20,871 nucleotides of DNA. Source: Helicobacter sp. (lineage in GTDB: Bacteria > Campylobacterota > Campylobacteria > Campylobacterales > Helicobacteraceae). The notes beneath the pieces are model-generated. The model was not told the DNA's origin. It worked only from the letters and a program-made list of their open reading frames with translations, and made no database searches. The position numbers and the translations under genes are program-made. The stretch is from assembly GCA_014799985.1 (NCBI GenBank), contig JAAVGZ010000015.1:1-20871 (forward strand), in the 5' to 3' direction. Positions 1 through 6,318 of this stretch are shown piece by piece (positions within the stretch are counted from its first letter, which is position 1; every line of letters starts with the position of its first letter).

Positions 1-1
1 A

Positions 2-66
2 GAATCCAAAGCGGCGCTGTGCTGTGGCTTCGCCATAGCTTTGCGCGCGCTTTTTCTGGGGATTCT
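2..66. repeat. 65-bp dispersed repeat, left copy
   Basis: This stretch is the reverse complement of 20634-20698 with a single mismatch (base 14 against 20686). Both copies are bounded by GAATCC and GGATTC, a 6-bp terminal inverted repeat, and contain a GCGCGCGC core. No reading frame of note lies in it. It is probably a small non-autonomous dispersed repeat. Confidence 0.85.
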
Positions 67-67
67 A

Positions 68-95
68 TCATGTTGAGCGCTAGCGAAACATCTTG
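68..95. repeat. CATGTTGAGCG...GAAACATCT dispersed repeat
   Basis: An imperfect palindrome in which TGTT and AACA flank GCGCTAGCG. A related copy lies at 13430-13457 (CATGTTGGGCG...CAAAACATCTC). It sits directly beside the first TCATTGCGAG unit, so the two repeat families occur together. Confidence 0.6.
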
Positions 96-179
96 TCATT
101 GCGAGAGGCGCTAGCCGAAGCAAGCAACCGTGTCGAGCGTTCATAGACGTTTGATTGCTTCGCTTTGCTCGCAATGACA
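94..179. repeat. TCATTGCGAG palindromic repeat unit
   Basis: TGTCATTGCGAG at 94-105 is answered by CTCGCAATGACA ending at 179, so the unit is head-to-head inverted. The right arm contains the common extension GATTGCTTCGC. The unit lies downstream of the dehydratase operon on the minus strand and could fold into a long hairpin that helps end transcription. That role is inferred. Confidence 0.75.
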
Positions 180-206
180 GAAATAGCACACACAAAAATA
201 TCTATC

Positions 207-314
207 GTCATTGCGAGCGTCCGTTAGGACGCGTGGCAATCAACCGTGTGCAAAGCTAGAATCATGGGAGATTCTATGCCGCCAAGTTGCTTCGACAACG
301 CCAGCGCAATGACG
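207..314. repeat. TCATTGCGAG palindromic repeat unit, degenerate right arm
   Basis: GTCATTGCGAGCG at 207-219 pairs with a diverged inverted arm, CGCAATGACG, at 305-314. Between them lies the family phrase GGCAATCAACCGTG. With the preceding elements, bases 1-334 are essentially all repeat. I see no gene in this 334-base stretch. Confidence 0.65.
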
Positions 315-334
315 AACGATATCGACAGAATCGC

Positions 335-1720
335 TCAAGCGAGCTTTTGCGTCTCTAGCATAGCTGCCTCGGCATATTCCAACTCTTTTTTGGCATTGCT
401 CAACATGAGTTTAATGCGATTCTCTTGATTGACTTTCGTTGCGCCCGGGTCATAATCGATAGACACAATATTACTCTGTGGATTCTTCTCTTTAATCGTT
501 TTCATCATGCCTCGCCCAACGATATGATTTGGCAGGCAACCAAAAGGTTGGGTGCAAACGATATTATTCACGCCTTGTTCGATGAGTTCGAGCATTTCGG
601 CTGTCAAAAGCCAACCTTCGCCCATATTCATCGCCTGACTTACATAGCCGTCAACAAGCAACTTGGTATGTTTAAAGCTCGAGGGCGCTCGAAAAACGCC
701 ATGTTTTTTAATCGCTTTAATCATGTCATTTTGCCTTTTGCAAAAATATTCATACACGACATGGTAAATCATTTTTGTTGTGAGCTTGCCACCATAGAGC
801 TTGGTTTCAATCAAGGTATCGTTAATGCAATAAAGGCAGAAATCCAAGAATCCCGGTATCACAATTTCGCAATTTTCAGCGAGCAAGAAATCCTCGAGAT
901 TATTATTGCCAAGCGGCGAGAATTTAATATAAATCTCGCCCACGATTCCAACCTTGACCTTTTTGTCCATTTCCATAGGAATCGAGGCAAAATCTTCGAG
1001 AATCGCTCGGGTGTCTTTCTTGAGCGCCTTATAATTTGTTAGCCCCTGATTTGTCCCCGGAGTTGTGATTCGCGTAACCCATTTATCAATCATCGCGTCC
1101 GTGTCGCCATGATGTTTTTCATAGGGCTTGCATTGATTGGCAATGTGCATGAGCAAGTCGCCATACACGACACCCGAGAGCAGGTTTTGCAACATCGGGC
1201 GCGTAACGCGAAAGCCCTGCCCCGTCTCGAGCCCGCTAAAGTTGAGCGAAATCACCGGAATCTCGCCAAAGCCAGCCTTGTTCAGCGCCTTGCGTAGCAA
1301 ATAGATGTAATTGCTCGCGCGGCAGCCGCCGCCTGTTTGCGTGATGAGCAGCGCGACTTTGCTCAAATCCCATTGCCCGCTTTTGAGCGCGTCAATCATC
1401 TGCCCAATCACGAGCAGCGCGGGGTAGCAAGTGTCATTATGCACATTCTTAAGCCCTTCATTCACAACAGCCTTGCCGTCATTATGCAAAAGCTCCGCTT
1501 TATAGCCATGCAAACGCAAGATATTGACCAAAAATTTAAAATGAATGGGCAGCATCATCGGGACAAGAATCGTATGTGTTTCTTTCATCTCTTCGGTAAA
1601 TGGAACTTTGATGATTTCGCGTTCTTTGACTTTGATGAGGCTAGAATCTTTTGCCTGCGTGCTCCATGATTGGATATGCGGCAAGTTGGCATTTTCATGC
1701 TGTTTTGTTGCTTGTAGCAT
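335..1720 (-). CDS. 2-hydroxyacyl-CoA dehydratase-like iron-sulfur protein
   Basis: A 461-residue protein of the HgdB/DUF2229-related group. In many anaerobes this region is the C-terminal part of one very long activase-dehydratase polypeptide. Here it is a separate gene 16 bases after the activase. Cysteines in family-like contexts are visible: DTCYP (Cys98), TGGGCRASN (Cys133), FCLYC (Cys295, Cys298) and CTQPFGC (Cys389, Cys395). Some of these probably hold an iron-sulfur cluster that takes electrons from the activase for a radical-type or difficult reduction. The substrate cannot be read from the sequence. Classical dehydratases use two subunits with hydroxyacyl-CoA; related double-cubane proteins reduce small molecules. 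The start is secure: AAGGAG lies seven bases upstream of the ATG. Confidence 0.8.
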   Translation of the reverse strand: MLQATKQHENANLPHIQSWSTQAKDSSLIKVKEREIIKVPFTEEMKETHTILVPMMLPIHFKFLVNILRLHGYKAELLHNDGKAVVNEGLKNVHNDTCYPALLVIGQMIDALKSGQWDLSKVALLITQTGGGCRASNYIYLLRKALNKAGFGEIPVISLNFSGLETGQGFRVTRPMLQNLLSGVVYGDLLMHIANQCKPYEKHHGDTDAMIDKWVTRITTPGTNQGLTNYKALKKDTRAILEDFASIPMEMDKKVKVGIVGEIYIKFSPLGNNNLEDFLLAENCEIVIPGFLDFCLYCINDTLIETKLYGGKLTTKMIYHVVYEYFCKRQNDMIKAIKKHGVFRAPSSFKHTKLLVDGYVSQAMNMGEGWLLTAEMLELIEQGVNNIVCTQPFGCLPNHIVGRGMMKTIKEKNPQSNIVSIDYDPGATKVNQENRIKLMLSNAKKELEYAEAAMLETQKLA

Positions 1721-1736
1721 TGTTTCTCCTTAAATT

Positions 1737-4700
1737 TTAACTATTTGCTGCTTCTAGCGCCCTCGCAAAATTTTTGGGCGTTTGGGGACGCAAAAGATTT
1801 GGCGCTGAAGCGACAATGAATCGGCTATGGACTTGCTGCATATTTTGGGTTTGGACTTGTTGCAATCGTTCTTCCATAGCGCCAAGCAAGCTGCGAATCC
1901 GAATCTTCACAGCGCCTAGATTGCTAATCTCGTCAATCTTGAGTTGTGTGTAGAATCTACCATGCGATTCCAAGATAGAGCGCACTTCATCGGTCGTAAT
2001 CGAATCGATTCCGCAACCAAAGCTCACGAGCTGCACGAGCTCGATATTTTGACGTTTGCACACAAACTCGGCGGCGTTATAGAGCCGCGAATGGTAGCTC
2101 CATTGGTTCAGAATCTGTAGATTCTTCGCTTCGGCTAAATGCCCAATCGAATCTTCGCTCAACACAACAAGCCCCAACGAATTAATGAGCTTGTCGATGC
2201 CATGATTTATCTCGGGGTCGATATGATAGGGTCGCCCACAAAGCACAATTGCCTTGAGATTCTCGTCTGTAATCTTTTGTACAATCTTTGCACCCTGCTG
2301 CTGTATATCATCAAGCCATGCCTCGCGGAATCGATACGCTTTATCAAGCGCGACTTGAAATTCTTTTTGGCTTGCCTTGAGGCTTCGGGTAAAGAAGCTC
2401 ATCGATTTTGCGAGCAAATCGTTTTTGTGGTTTGGATTGAGCTCTTGCGTAAAAAACTTCACGCTTTTTTTGAAAAAGTCGTCTTTTTTGTGCAAGCCCA
2501 TATAGGGATAATGAAACTGCACAGAGCGCAACTTATCGACATTTGCGGCTAAAAGCTCGGGATAATACGCCACAACGGGGCAATTATAGCTATTTGTGCT
2601 CGAATCTTTGTGTCTCTCGCTGCTTTCAAAATTATAGCTCATGCAAGGGTAAAAAATCGTCTCGACACCCTTCGCGAGCAGATTCTCGATGTGCCCATGC
2701 AAGAGTTTCGCGGGGTAACACACCGTGTCGCTCGGAATGCTGTATTGCCCCTGCGTGAATGTCTGCCGTGTCGTCATGTCAGACACAACGACTTCGTAAC
2801 CCAGCTCGCTTAAAAGCGTGTGCCAAAAGGGCAGATTCTCGTACATATTGAGCCCAAGCGGAATCCCGACTTTGCCTTTTGTGAGCTTGGATTTATCATA
2901 ATCTTTATACGCAATCAAGTCCCGAAGTTTGTTCAATTTATATTCATACATATTGGGCAGAGATTGCATTTTTTTAATCCCGAGCGGCTTTTCGCAACGA
3001 TTGCCCGAGATAAACTTTTTTGAGCCCTGCGCATTGCTGAATTTATTAATCGTGAGATTGCAATGATTGCCACAAATTTTGCAATTTGTTGCGGCGGCAC
3101 TATGCGCAAAGTTTTCCAAATCTTTTTGCTTTAGAATCGTTGAATCGGAAAGATTGAGACTTTTGGCAAACAGCGCCGCACCAAATGCGCCCATGAGCCC
3201 GCTAATTTTGGGGCGTACAACATTTCTGCCAATCTCTTTCTCGAAGCTGCGCAACACGGCGTTGTTCAGAAATGTCCCGCCCTGCACGACAATCTGCCGC
3301 CCCAAATCGTCCGCGTCTTTTGCGCGAATGACCTTATAAATCGCGTTTTTCACAACGCTCATCGACAGCCCCGCCGAGATGTCCTCGATGCACGCGCCCT
3401 CTTTTTGCGCCTCTTTGACCGAGCTGTTCATAAACACCGTGCAGCGGCTGCCGAGCTCGACAGGGTGTTTGGACTGCTGCCCAAGCTGCGCGAACGTGGC
3501 GACATCATAGCCCATCGAGCGCGCGAAAGTCTCGATGAAGCTGCCGCAGCCCGAGCTGCAAGCCTCGTTCAGCATAATCGAATCAATCATGCCGTTGCGG
3601 ATAAAGAAGCATTTGATGTCCTGCCCGCCGATGTCGATGATAAAGTCCACATTGGGGTTGAAATATTGCGCCGCCTTCAGGTGCGCCATCGTCTCGACAA
3701 GCCCCGAATCGAGGTTGAATCCCGCCTTGATGAGCTCCTCGCCATAGCCCGTAACGGCGCTAGCGCGAATGCGAATCTGCTCGCCAAAATGCGCATAGAG
3801 ATGTGTGAGCTGCTCGTAAATCACATGCGTGGGATTGCCGCGATTGGAATCGTAATATTGATACACGATGCGATTCTGCGAATCGAGCACGACAAGCTTT
3901 GTCGTTGTGCTGCCGCAATCGATTCCGACAAACACATCGAGCCTCTGCCCCCCGTTTTGCTCAAACGCCGTGTCGATGTCGATTTCATCGACACTTGCGC
4001 TCTCATGCCGCGCGACAAACTCTTCGTAATCTTTTGGCGATTCAAACAGCGGCTCGAGATATTTGTTGCGCGAAGCGACATTTTTGGATTCTTGGAGCGC
4101 GTCCATGAGGCTCTGGCAGCTGAACAACTTCTCGCTTTTGCGCGCACACAGAGCGACACCAATCGCGACAGAATAGGGCGCATAGTCGGGAAAGAGCGCA
4201 TGCTCGCTGTCGAGCTTGAGCGTCTTGGCGAAAGCCCTTTGCAGCCCTTTGTAGAAAAACAAGGGTCCGCCAAGGAACATCACCTTGCCTTCAATCTTGC
4301 GCCCCTGCGCGAGCCCCGTAATCGTCTGGTCGACGACAGCCTGAAAAATGCTCGCGGTGATGTCTTCTTTGTTCACGCCCTGATTGAGCAGCGGCTGCAC
4401 ATCGGTTTTGGCAAACACGCCGCAGCGCGAGGCGATGGGATAGGTTTTTTTGCATTTGAGCGAGAGCGCGTCAAATTCTTCGGCGCTAATGGCAAGAAGC
4501 GTTACCATTTGGTCGATAAACGCGCCCGTGCCGCCCGCGCATGAGCCGTTCATGCGCTCCTCTGTGCCGCCTGTGAGGAACAAAATCTTGGCGTCTTCGC
4601 CACCAAGCTCTATCACGGCGTCCGTGTCGGGCGCGAGGAATCCAACCGCCTCGGCTGTCGCAAACACTTCTTGCACAAAATCGATTCCGCTCGCCTTGCT

Positions 4701-4913
4701 CACCCCAAGCCCCGCGCTGCCCGAGATACAAACGCGCAGATTCCGCTCGCCCACAAGCGGCGCGAGCTCCTGTATGAGCTCGATGCTCTTTTCGCGCACC
4801 TTAGAATAGTGTCTTTCATATTTTTTGTAGAGAATAGAATCGCCGTCAAGCAGCGCGACCTTCGCCGTTGTGCTGCCGATGTCGATTCCGAGTGTCAAAG
4901 CGTCTTTGTGCAT
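1737..4913 (-). CDS. Tandem BadF/HgdC-type acyl-CoA dehydratase activase fused to DUF2229 domain
   Basis: A 1058-residue protein with two ASKHA ATPase domains in one chain. The first begins GIDIGST (residues 9-15) and carries cluster cysteines Cys125 (SCAGGTG) and Cys164 (SRCGVF). The second begins VGIDCGST (about 329-336) with Cys452 and Cys491 (SRCTVF). In HgdC, one [4Fe-4S] cluster bridges two identical subunits, so the tandem domains probably form an internal pseudo-dimer that injects low-potential electrons using ATP. A four-cysteine group follows (CKICGNHC at 611-618, Cys640). After it comes a DUF2229/HgdB-like region (about 675-1058) with DTVCYP. It is cotranscribed with the next minus-strand gene. 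AAGGA eight bases before the ATG supports this start. The protein is cytoplasmic. The physiological substrate is unknown. Confidence 0.85.
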   Translation of the reverse strand: MHKDALTLGIDIGSTTAKVALLDGDSILYKKYERHYSKVREKSIELIQELAPLVGERNLRVCISGSAGLGVSKASGIDFVQEVFATAEAVGFLAPDTDAVIELGGEDAKILFLTGGTEERMNGSCAGGTGAFIDQMVTLLAISAEEFDALSLKCKKTYPIASRCGVFAKTDVQPLLNQGVNKEDITASIFQAVVDQTITGLAQGRKIEGKVMFLGGPLFFYKGLQRAFAKTLKLDSEHALFPDYAPYSVAIGVALCARKSEKLFSCQSLMDALQESKNVASRNKYLEPLFESPKDYEEFVARHESASVDEIDIDTAFEQNGGQRLDVFVGIDCGSTTTKLVVLDSQNRIVYQYYDSNRGNPTHVIYEQLTHLYAHFGEQIRIRASAVTGYGEELIKAGFNLDSGLVETMAHLKAAQYFNPNVDFIIDIGGQDIKCFFIRNGMIDSIMLNEACSSGCGSFIETFARSMGYDVATFAQLGQQSKHPVELGSRCTVFMNSSVKEAQKEGACIEDISAGLSMSVVKNAIYKVIRAKDADDLGRQIVVQGGTFLNNAVLRSFEKEIGRNVVRPKISGLMGAFGAALFAKSLNLSDSTILKQKDLENFAHSAAATNCKICGNHCNLTINKFSNAQGSKKFISGNRCEKPLGIKKMQSLPNMYEYKLNKLRDLIAYKDYDKSKLTKGKVGIPLGLNMYENLPFWHTLLSELGYEVVVSDMTTRQTFTQGQYSIPSDTVCYPAKLLHGHIENLLAKGVETIFYPCMSYNFESSERHKDSSTNSYNCPVVAYYPELLAANVDKLRSVQFHYPYMGLHKKDDFFKKSVKFFTQELNPNHKNDLLAKSMSFFTRSLKASQKEFQVALDKAYRFREAWLDDIQQQGAKIVQKITDENLKAIVLCGRPYHIDPEINHGIDKLINSLGLVVLSEDSIGHLAEAKNLQILNQWSYHSRLYNAAEFVCKRQNIELVQLVSFGCGIDSITTDEVRSILESHGRFYTQLKIDEISNLGAVKIRIRSLLGAMEERLQQVQTQNMQQVHSRFIVASAPNLLRPQTPKNFARALEAANS

Positions 4914-4935
4914 TGCATATCCTTATGAAAAAGCC

Positions 4936-4962
4936 GATTGTAACAGAAAATGTGTAACAATC
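4936..4962. promoter_or_regulatory. Palindromic operator candidate overlapping activase promoter
   Basis: GATTGTAACA (4936-4945) and TGTAACAATC (4953-4962) form a 10-bp inverted repeat with one mismatch and a 7-base centre. Read on the minus strand, the left arm contains TGTTACAAT, an extended -10 box, 24-32 bases upstream of the activase start codon. A dimeric regulator bound here would cover the promoter. The regulator is not identifiable, and the arms do not fit an FNR/CRP box. Confidence 0.5.
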
Positions 4963-5083
4963 CACCTCGAGTCGCGACACAAATGGGCAACACGCTCGCG
5001 CGATGATTTGCATTCTATTAGCCAAAATATGGAATTATTCTGACAATAGAACCAGAAAATGTCCAAACAAAAGGTAAAATCGT

Positions 5084-5635
5084 ATGGAGCTTCCAAAATT
5101 TCGGTATATAAACGACAATATCCGCGATAAATTTTTTGAACCAAACATCAGCGACCTCGCCTGCGAATGCTGCGGAAAAATCTACCCAATCGTCTATACA
5201 GGCATGTTTTATTGCGAAGAGAATGTCGAGATTCTGTGCCCCGAATGCGTGAGCAGCGGCAGGGCGGCGGAGAAGTTTTGCGGCGAATTTTATGATTTTT
5301 GGGACGACATTCCCGCGACAATGCCGCGCGAGATTCTGCATGAGCTGCAACACAAGACGCCGTCATATCGCGGGCAGCAGCAAGAGTATGTGCCGCATTG
5401 TTGCAATGATTTTTGCCAATTTGTCGATTATGTCGGCTGGCGCGACATTCAAAAACGTGGGCTCGAAAACAGCCTCGTCTTTTGCAGCTACAACAACACA
5501 ATCACCGACAATGGCAAGCAGCGCAACTTTATCGAGGCACACAAAGAGAATCTCCGCAAGAATGGGGACTTTCGGGGCTATTTGTTCCAATGTTTACATT
5601 GCAACCGCTACCATTTGCATGCCGATATGGCATGA
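5084..5635 (+). CDS. CbrC family (UPF0167) zinc-ribbon-like protein
   Basis: A 183-residue protein that matches the CbrC/UPF0167 family in its opening LPKFRY, the early CECCG cluster (Cys27, Cys29, Cys30), the YTG segment, LCPECV (Cys52, Cys55), the SGRAAEKF phrase and a cysteine-rich C-terminus (FQCLHCNRYH). The cysteine pairs suggest structural metal sites, probably zinc. E. coli CbrC affects tolerance to colicin E2; the biochemical role of the family is unknown to me. The protein has no signal peptide or membrane helix. The gene is divergent from the activase operon across 170 bases. A modest AAGGT precedes the ATG. Its neighbour downstream on the other strand is the AapA-like toxin gene. 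Confidence 0.8.
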   Translation: MELPKFRYINDNIRDKFFEPNISDLACECCGKIYPIVYTGMFYCEENVEILCPECVSSGRAAEKFCGEFYDFWDDIPATMPREILHELQHKTPSYRGQQQEYVPHCCNDFCQFVDYVGWRDIQKRGLENSLVFCSYNNTITDNGKQRNFIEAHKENLRKNGDFRGYLFQCLHCNRYHLHADMA

Positions 5636-5643
5636 TTTTGTGT

Positions 5644-5684
5644 TTTTGTTTGGGGGTTTTAACGTCAGGCTAATCCAAACAAAA
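5644..5684. repeat. 10-bp perfect inverted repeat after cbrC
   Basis: TTTTGTTTGG (5644-5653) and CCAAACAAAA (5675-5684) are perfect inverted arms with a 21-base loop. The pair begins nine bases after the cbrC stop. It may serve as a weak terminator for cbrC, or the right arm may supply the T-rich tail for the convergent toxin transcript. Neither role is certain. Confidence 0.5.
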
Positions 5685-5690
5685 GAAGCC

Positions 5691-5714
5691 GCTAGCCCCT
5701 ATCGTGGGGCTAGC
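5691..5714 (-). terminator. Hairpin terminator of the AapA-like toxin mRNA
   Basis: A perfect 9-bp stem, GCTAGCCCC and GGGGCTAGC, with a six-base loop starts six bases beyond the toxin stop codon. On the minus strand it is followed by GGCTTCTTTTG, a T-rich tail offset by a few bases. The 5' arm of this hairpin in the mRNA is also complementary to the toxin Shine-Dalgarno region. Confidence 0.55.
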
Positions 5715-5719
5715 TACGC

Positions 5720-5815
5720 CTATCGCTTGATTAGAATCTCAAATTTCAGCCAAAAAAGCTTGATTTTGAGATATAATCTTCGGACAGGACGCTTCACAAG
5801 TCGTTTGCGCGACAT
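5720..5815 (-). CDS. AapA-like type I toxin peptide
   Basis: A 31-residue peptide that starts MSRKRLVKR and ends FEILIKR. It is strongly basic at the N-terminus and then alternates hydrophobic and basic residues (LYLKIKLFWLK, from residue 14), as expected for a small membrane-active helix. From memory, H. pylori AapA1 is a 30-residue toxin with the same LYLKI core and an L-L-K-R end, so I assign this gene to that family. Start evidence is strong: AAGGAGG lies six bases upstream of the ATG. A hairpin terminator follows the stop, and a TAGAAT -10 lies about 64 bases upstream of the start. AapA1 acts on the inner membrane and is silenced by the antisense RNA IsoA1. The antisense promoter expected for this is present inside the reading frame. 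Expression and toxicity are inferred, not shown. Confidence 0.78.
   Translation of the reverse strand: MSRKRLVKRPVRRLYLKIKLFWLKFEILIKR
5772..5777 (+). promoter_or_regulatory. -10 box of antisense (IsoA-like) promoter
   Basis: A perfect TATAAT on the plus strand, inside the toxin reading frame and opposite the codons for Arg13-Leu14-Tyr15. Campylobacterota housekeeping promoters rely mainly on the -10 box, so this is a credible promoter. A start near A5784 is expected. In H. pylori the IsoA promoter also lies within the aapA coding region. Confidence 0.65.
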
Positions 5816-5875
5816 GCTAGCCTCCTTATATATGTTGGATTGCCCGCGTGCCCGCATAAGGCAACAGCGGGCGCA
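5784..5875 (+). ncRNA. Predicted IsoA-like antisense antitoxin RNA
   Basis: Transcription from the TATAAT at 5772-5777 would produce an RNA complementary to the first ten or so toxin codons, the start codon, the AAGGAGG and most of the toxin leader. A GCCCGC/GCGGGC stem at 5850-5872 could define its 3' end, giving about 90 bases; IsoA1 of H. pylori is about 80. No clear T-run follows the stem, so the 3' end is uncertain. Confidence 0.5.
5850..5872. other. Leader stem-loop of toxin mRNA, possible 3' end of antisense RNA
   Basis: GCCCGC (5850-5855) and GCGGGC (5867-5872) form a perfect 6-bp stem with an 11-base loop, extendable by a wobble and a G-C pair. On the toxin strand it would lie at the very 5' end of the mRNA, a place where stem-loops protect AapA mRNAs from decay. 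Confidence 0.45.
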
Positions 5876-5878
5876 ATG

Positions 5879-5884
5879 ATTCTA
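5879..5884 (-). promoter_or_regulatory. -10 box candidate for AapA-like toxin mRNA
   Basis: TAGAAT on the minus strand. A start about seven bases downstream would give a leader of some 57 bases that begins with the 5850-5872 hairpin, and a mature mRNA of about 190 bases ending at the 5691-5714 terminator. AGAATC strings are common in this genome, so this box is only moderately informative. Confidence 0.4.
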
Positions 5885-5956
5885 ACCAATCTCTGCTTTT
5901 TGTTTGTTGAAACTCCGAATCTATGTTTTAAGAACTCTATAGAATCTCTATCATCA

Positions 5957-6237
5957 TCATTGCGAGCGAGCAGCGCAAGCGCGGCAATCAACCATGTTTG
6001 ATTGCGCAACATGTTAGATTGCTTCGCTATGCTCGCAATGACAAATGGCAGCATTCCCAACGTCATTGCGAGGGCTTGCCCGAAGCAATCAACATTGCCA
6101 CGCGTTCTAGCGAACGCTCGCAATGACATTGGAGTCTTAAAATCCACTTTGTCATTGCGAGGCAAAGCTGCAACAATCAACCGTATCGGGATTCTCTCGG
6201 GATTCTCTGCTCGTTGATTGCCACGCTCGCAATGACG
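5957..6237. repeat. Array of three TCATTGCGAG head-to-head palindromic units
   Basis: Three inverted pairs stand in tandem: TCATTGCGAG at 5957 with CTCGCAATGACA ending at 6043; at 6063 with the inverted arm ending near 6127; and GTCATTGCGAG at 6151 with the arm ending near 6237. Each carries the phrases GAAGCAATCAAC or CAATCAACCGT. The segment GTCATTGCGAGGGCTTGCCCGAAGCAATCAAC (6062-6093) recurs near the right end of the window. Stop codons and the repeat nature argue against coding. With the toxin locus this accounts for nearly all of 5636-6318. Confidence 0.8.
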
Positions 6238-6266
6238 TTAGGAGACATGCAAAACATAAAATTTTG

Positions 6267-6275
6267 TGCTATCAT
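6267..6275 (+). promoter_or_regulatory. Extended -10 promoter candidate for the EF-hand protein gene
   Basis: TGCTATCAT has the TG-n-TAnnnT form of an extended -10 box. It lies 43 bases before the ATG at 6319, after the repeat array, and leaves a leader of about 37 bases with a strong AAGGAGG. Confidence 0.35.
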
Positions 6276-6318
6276 GCCGATTTGATGATGATATATCTAA
6301 CATAGCAAGGAGGCTATC

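Noticed and set aside
3405..4544. 379-codon plus-strand frame opposite the activase
   Set aside because: A shadow created by codon bias of the real minus-strand gene; the translation is low-complexity, rich in Arg and Ala, and has no recognisable domain.
4936..4962. FNR/CRP or NssR binding site
   Set aside because: The arms read GATTGTWACA with a 7-base centre, which does not fit TTGAT-N4-ATCAA or TTAAC-N4-GTTAA.
5794..6180. 128-codon minus-strand open frame across the repeat array and the toxin leader
   Set aside because: It is composed of TCATTGCGAG repeats in translation (phrases such as ARNDD), has no ribosome site, and conflicts with the short frame that has strong start and stop signals.
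5957..6237. CRISPR array
   Set aside because: Repeats alternate in orientation, differ in length and have no regular unique spacers; no cas genes nearby.
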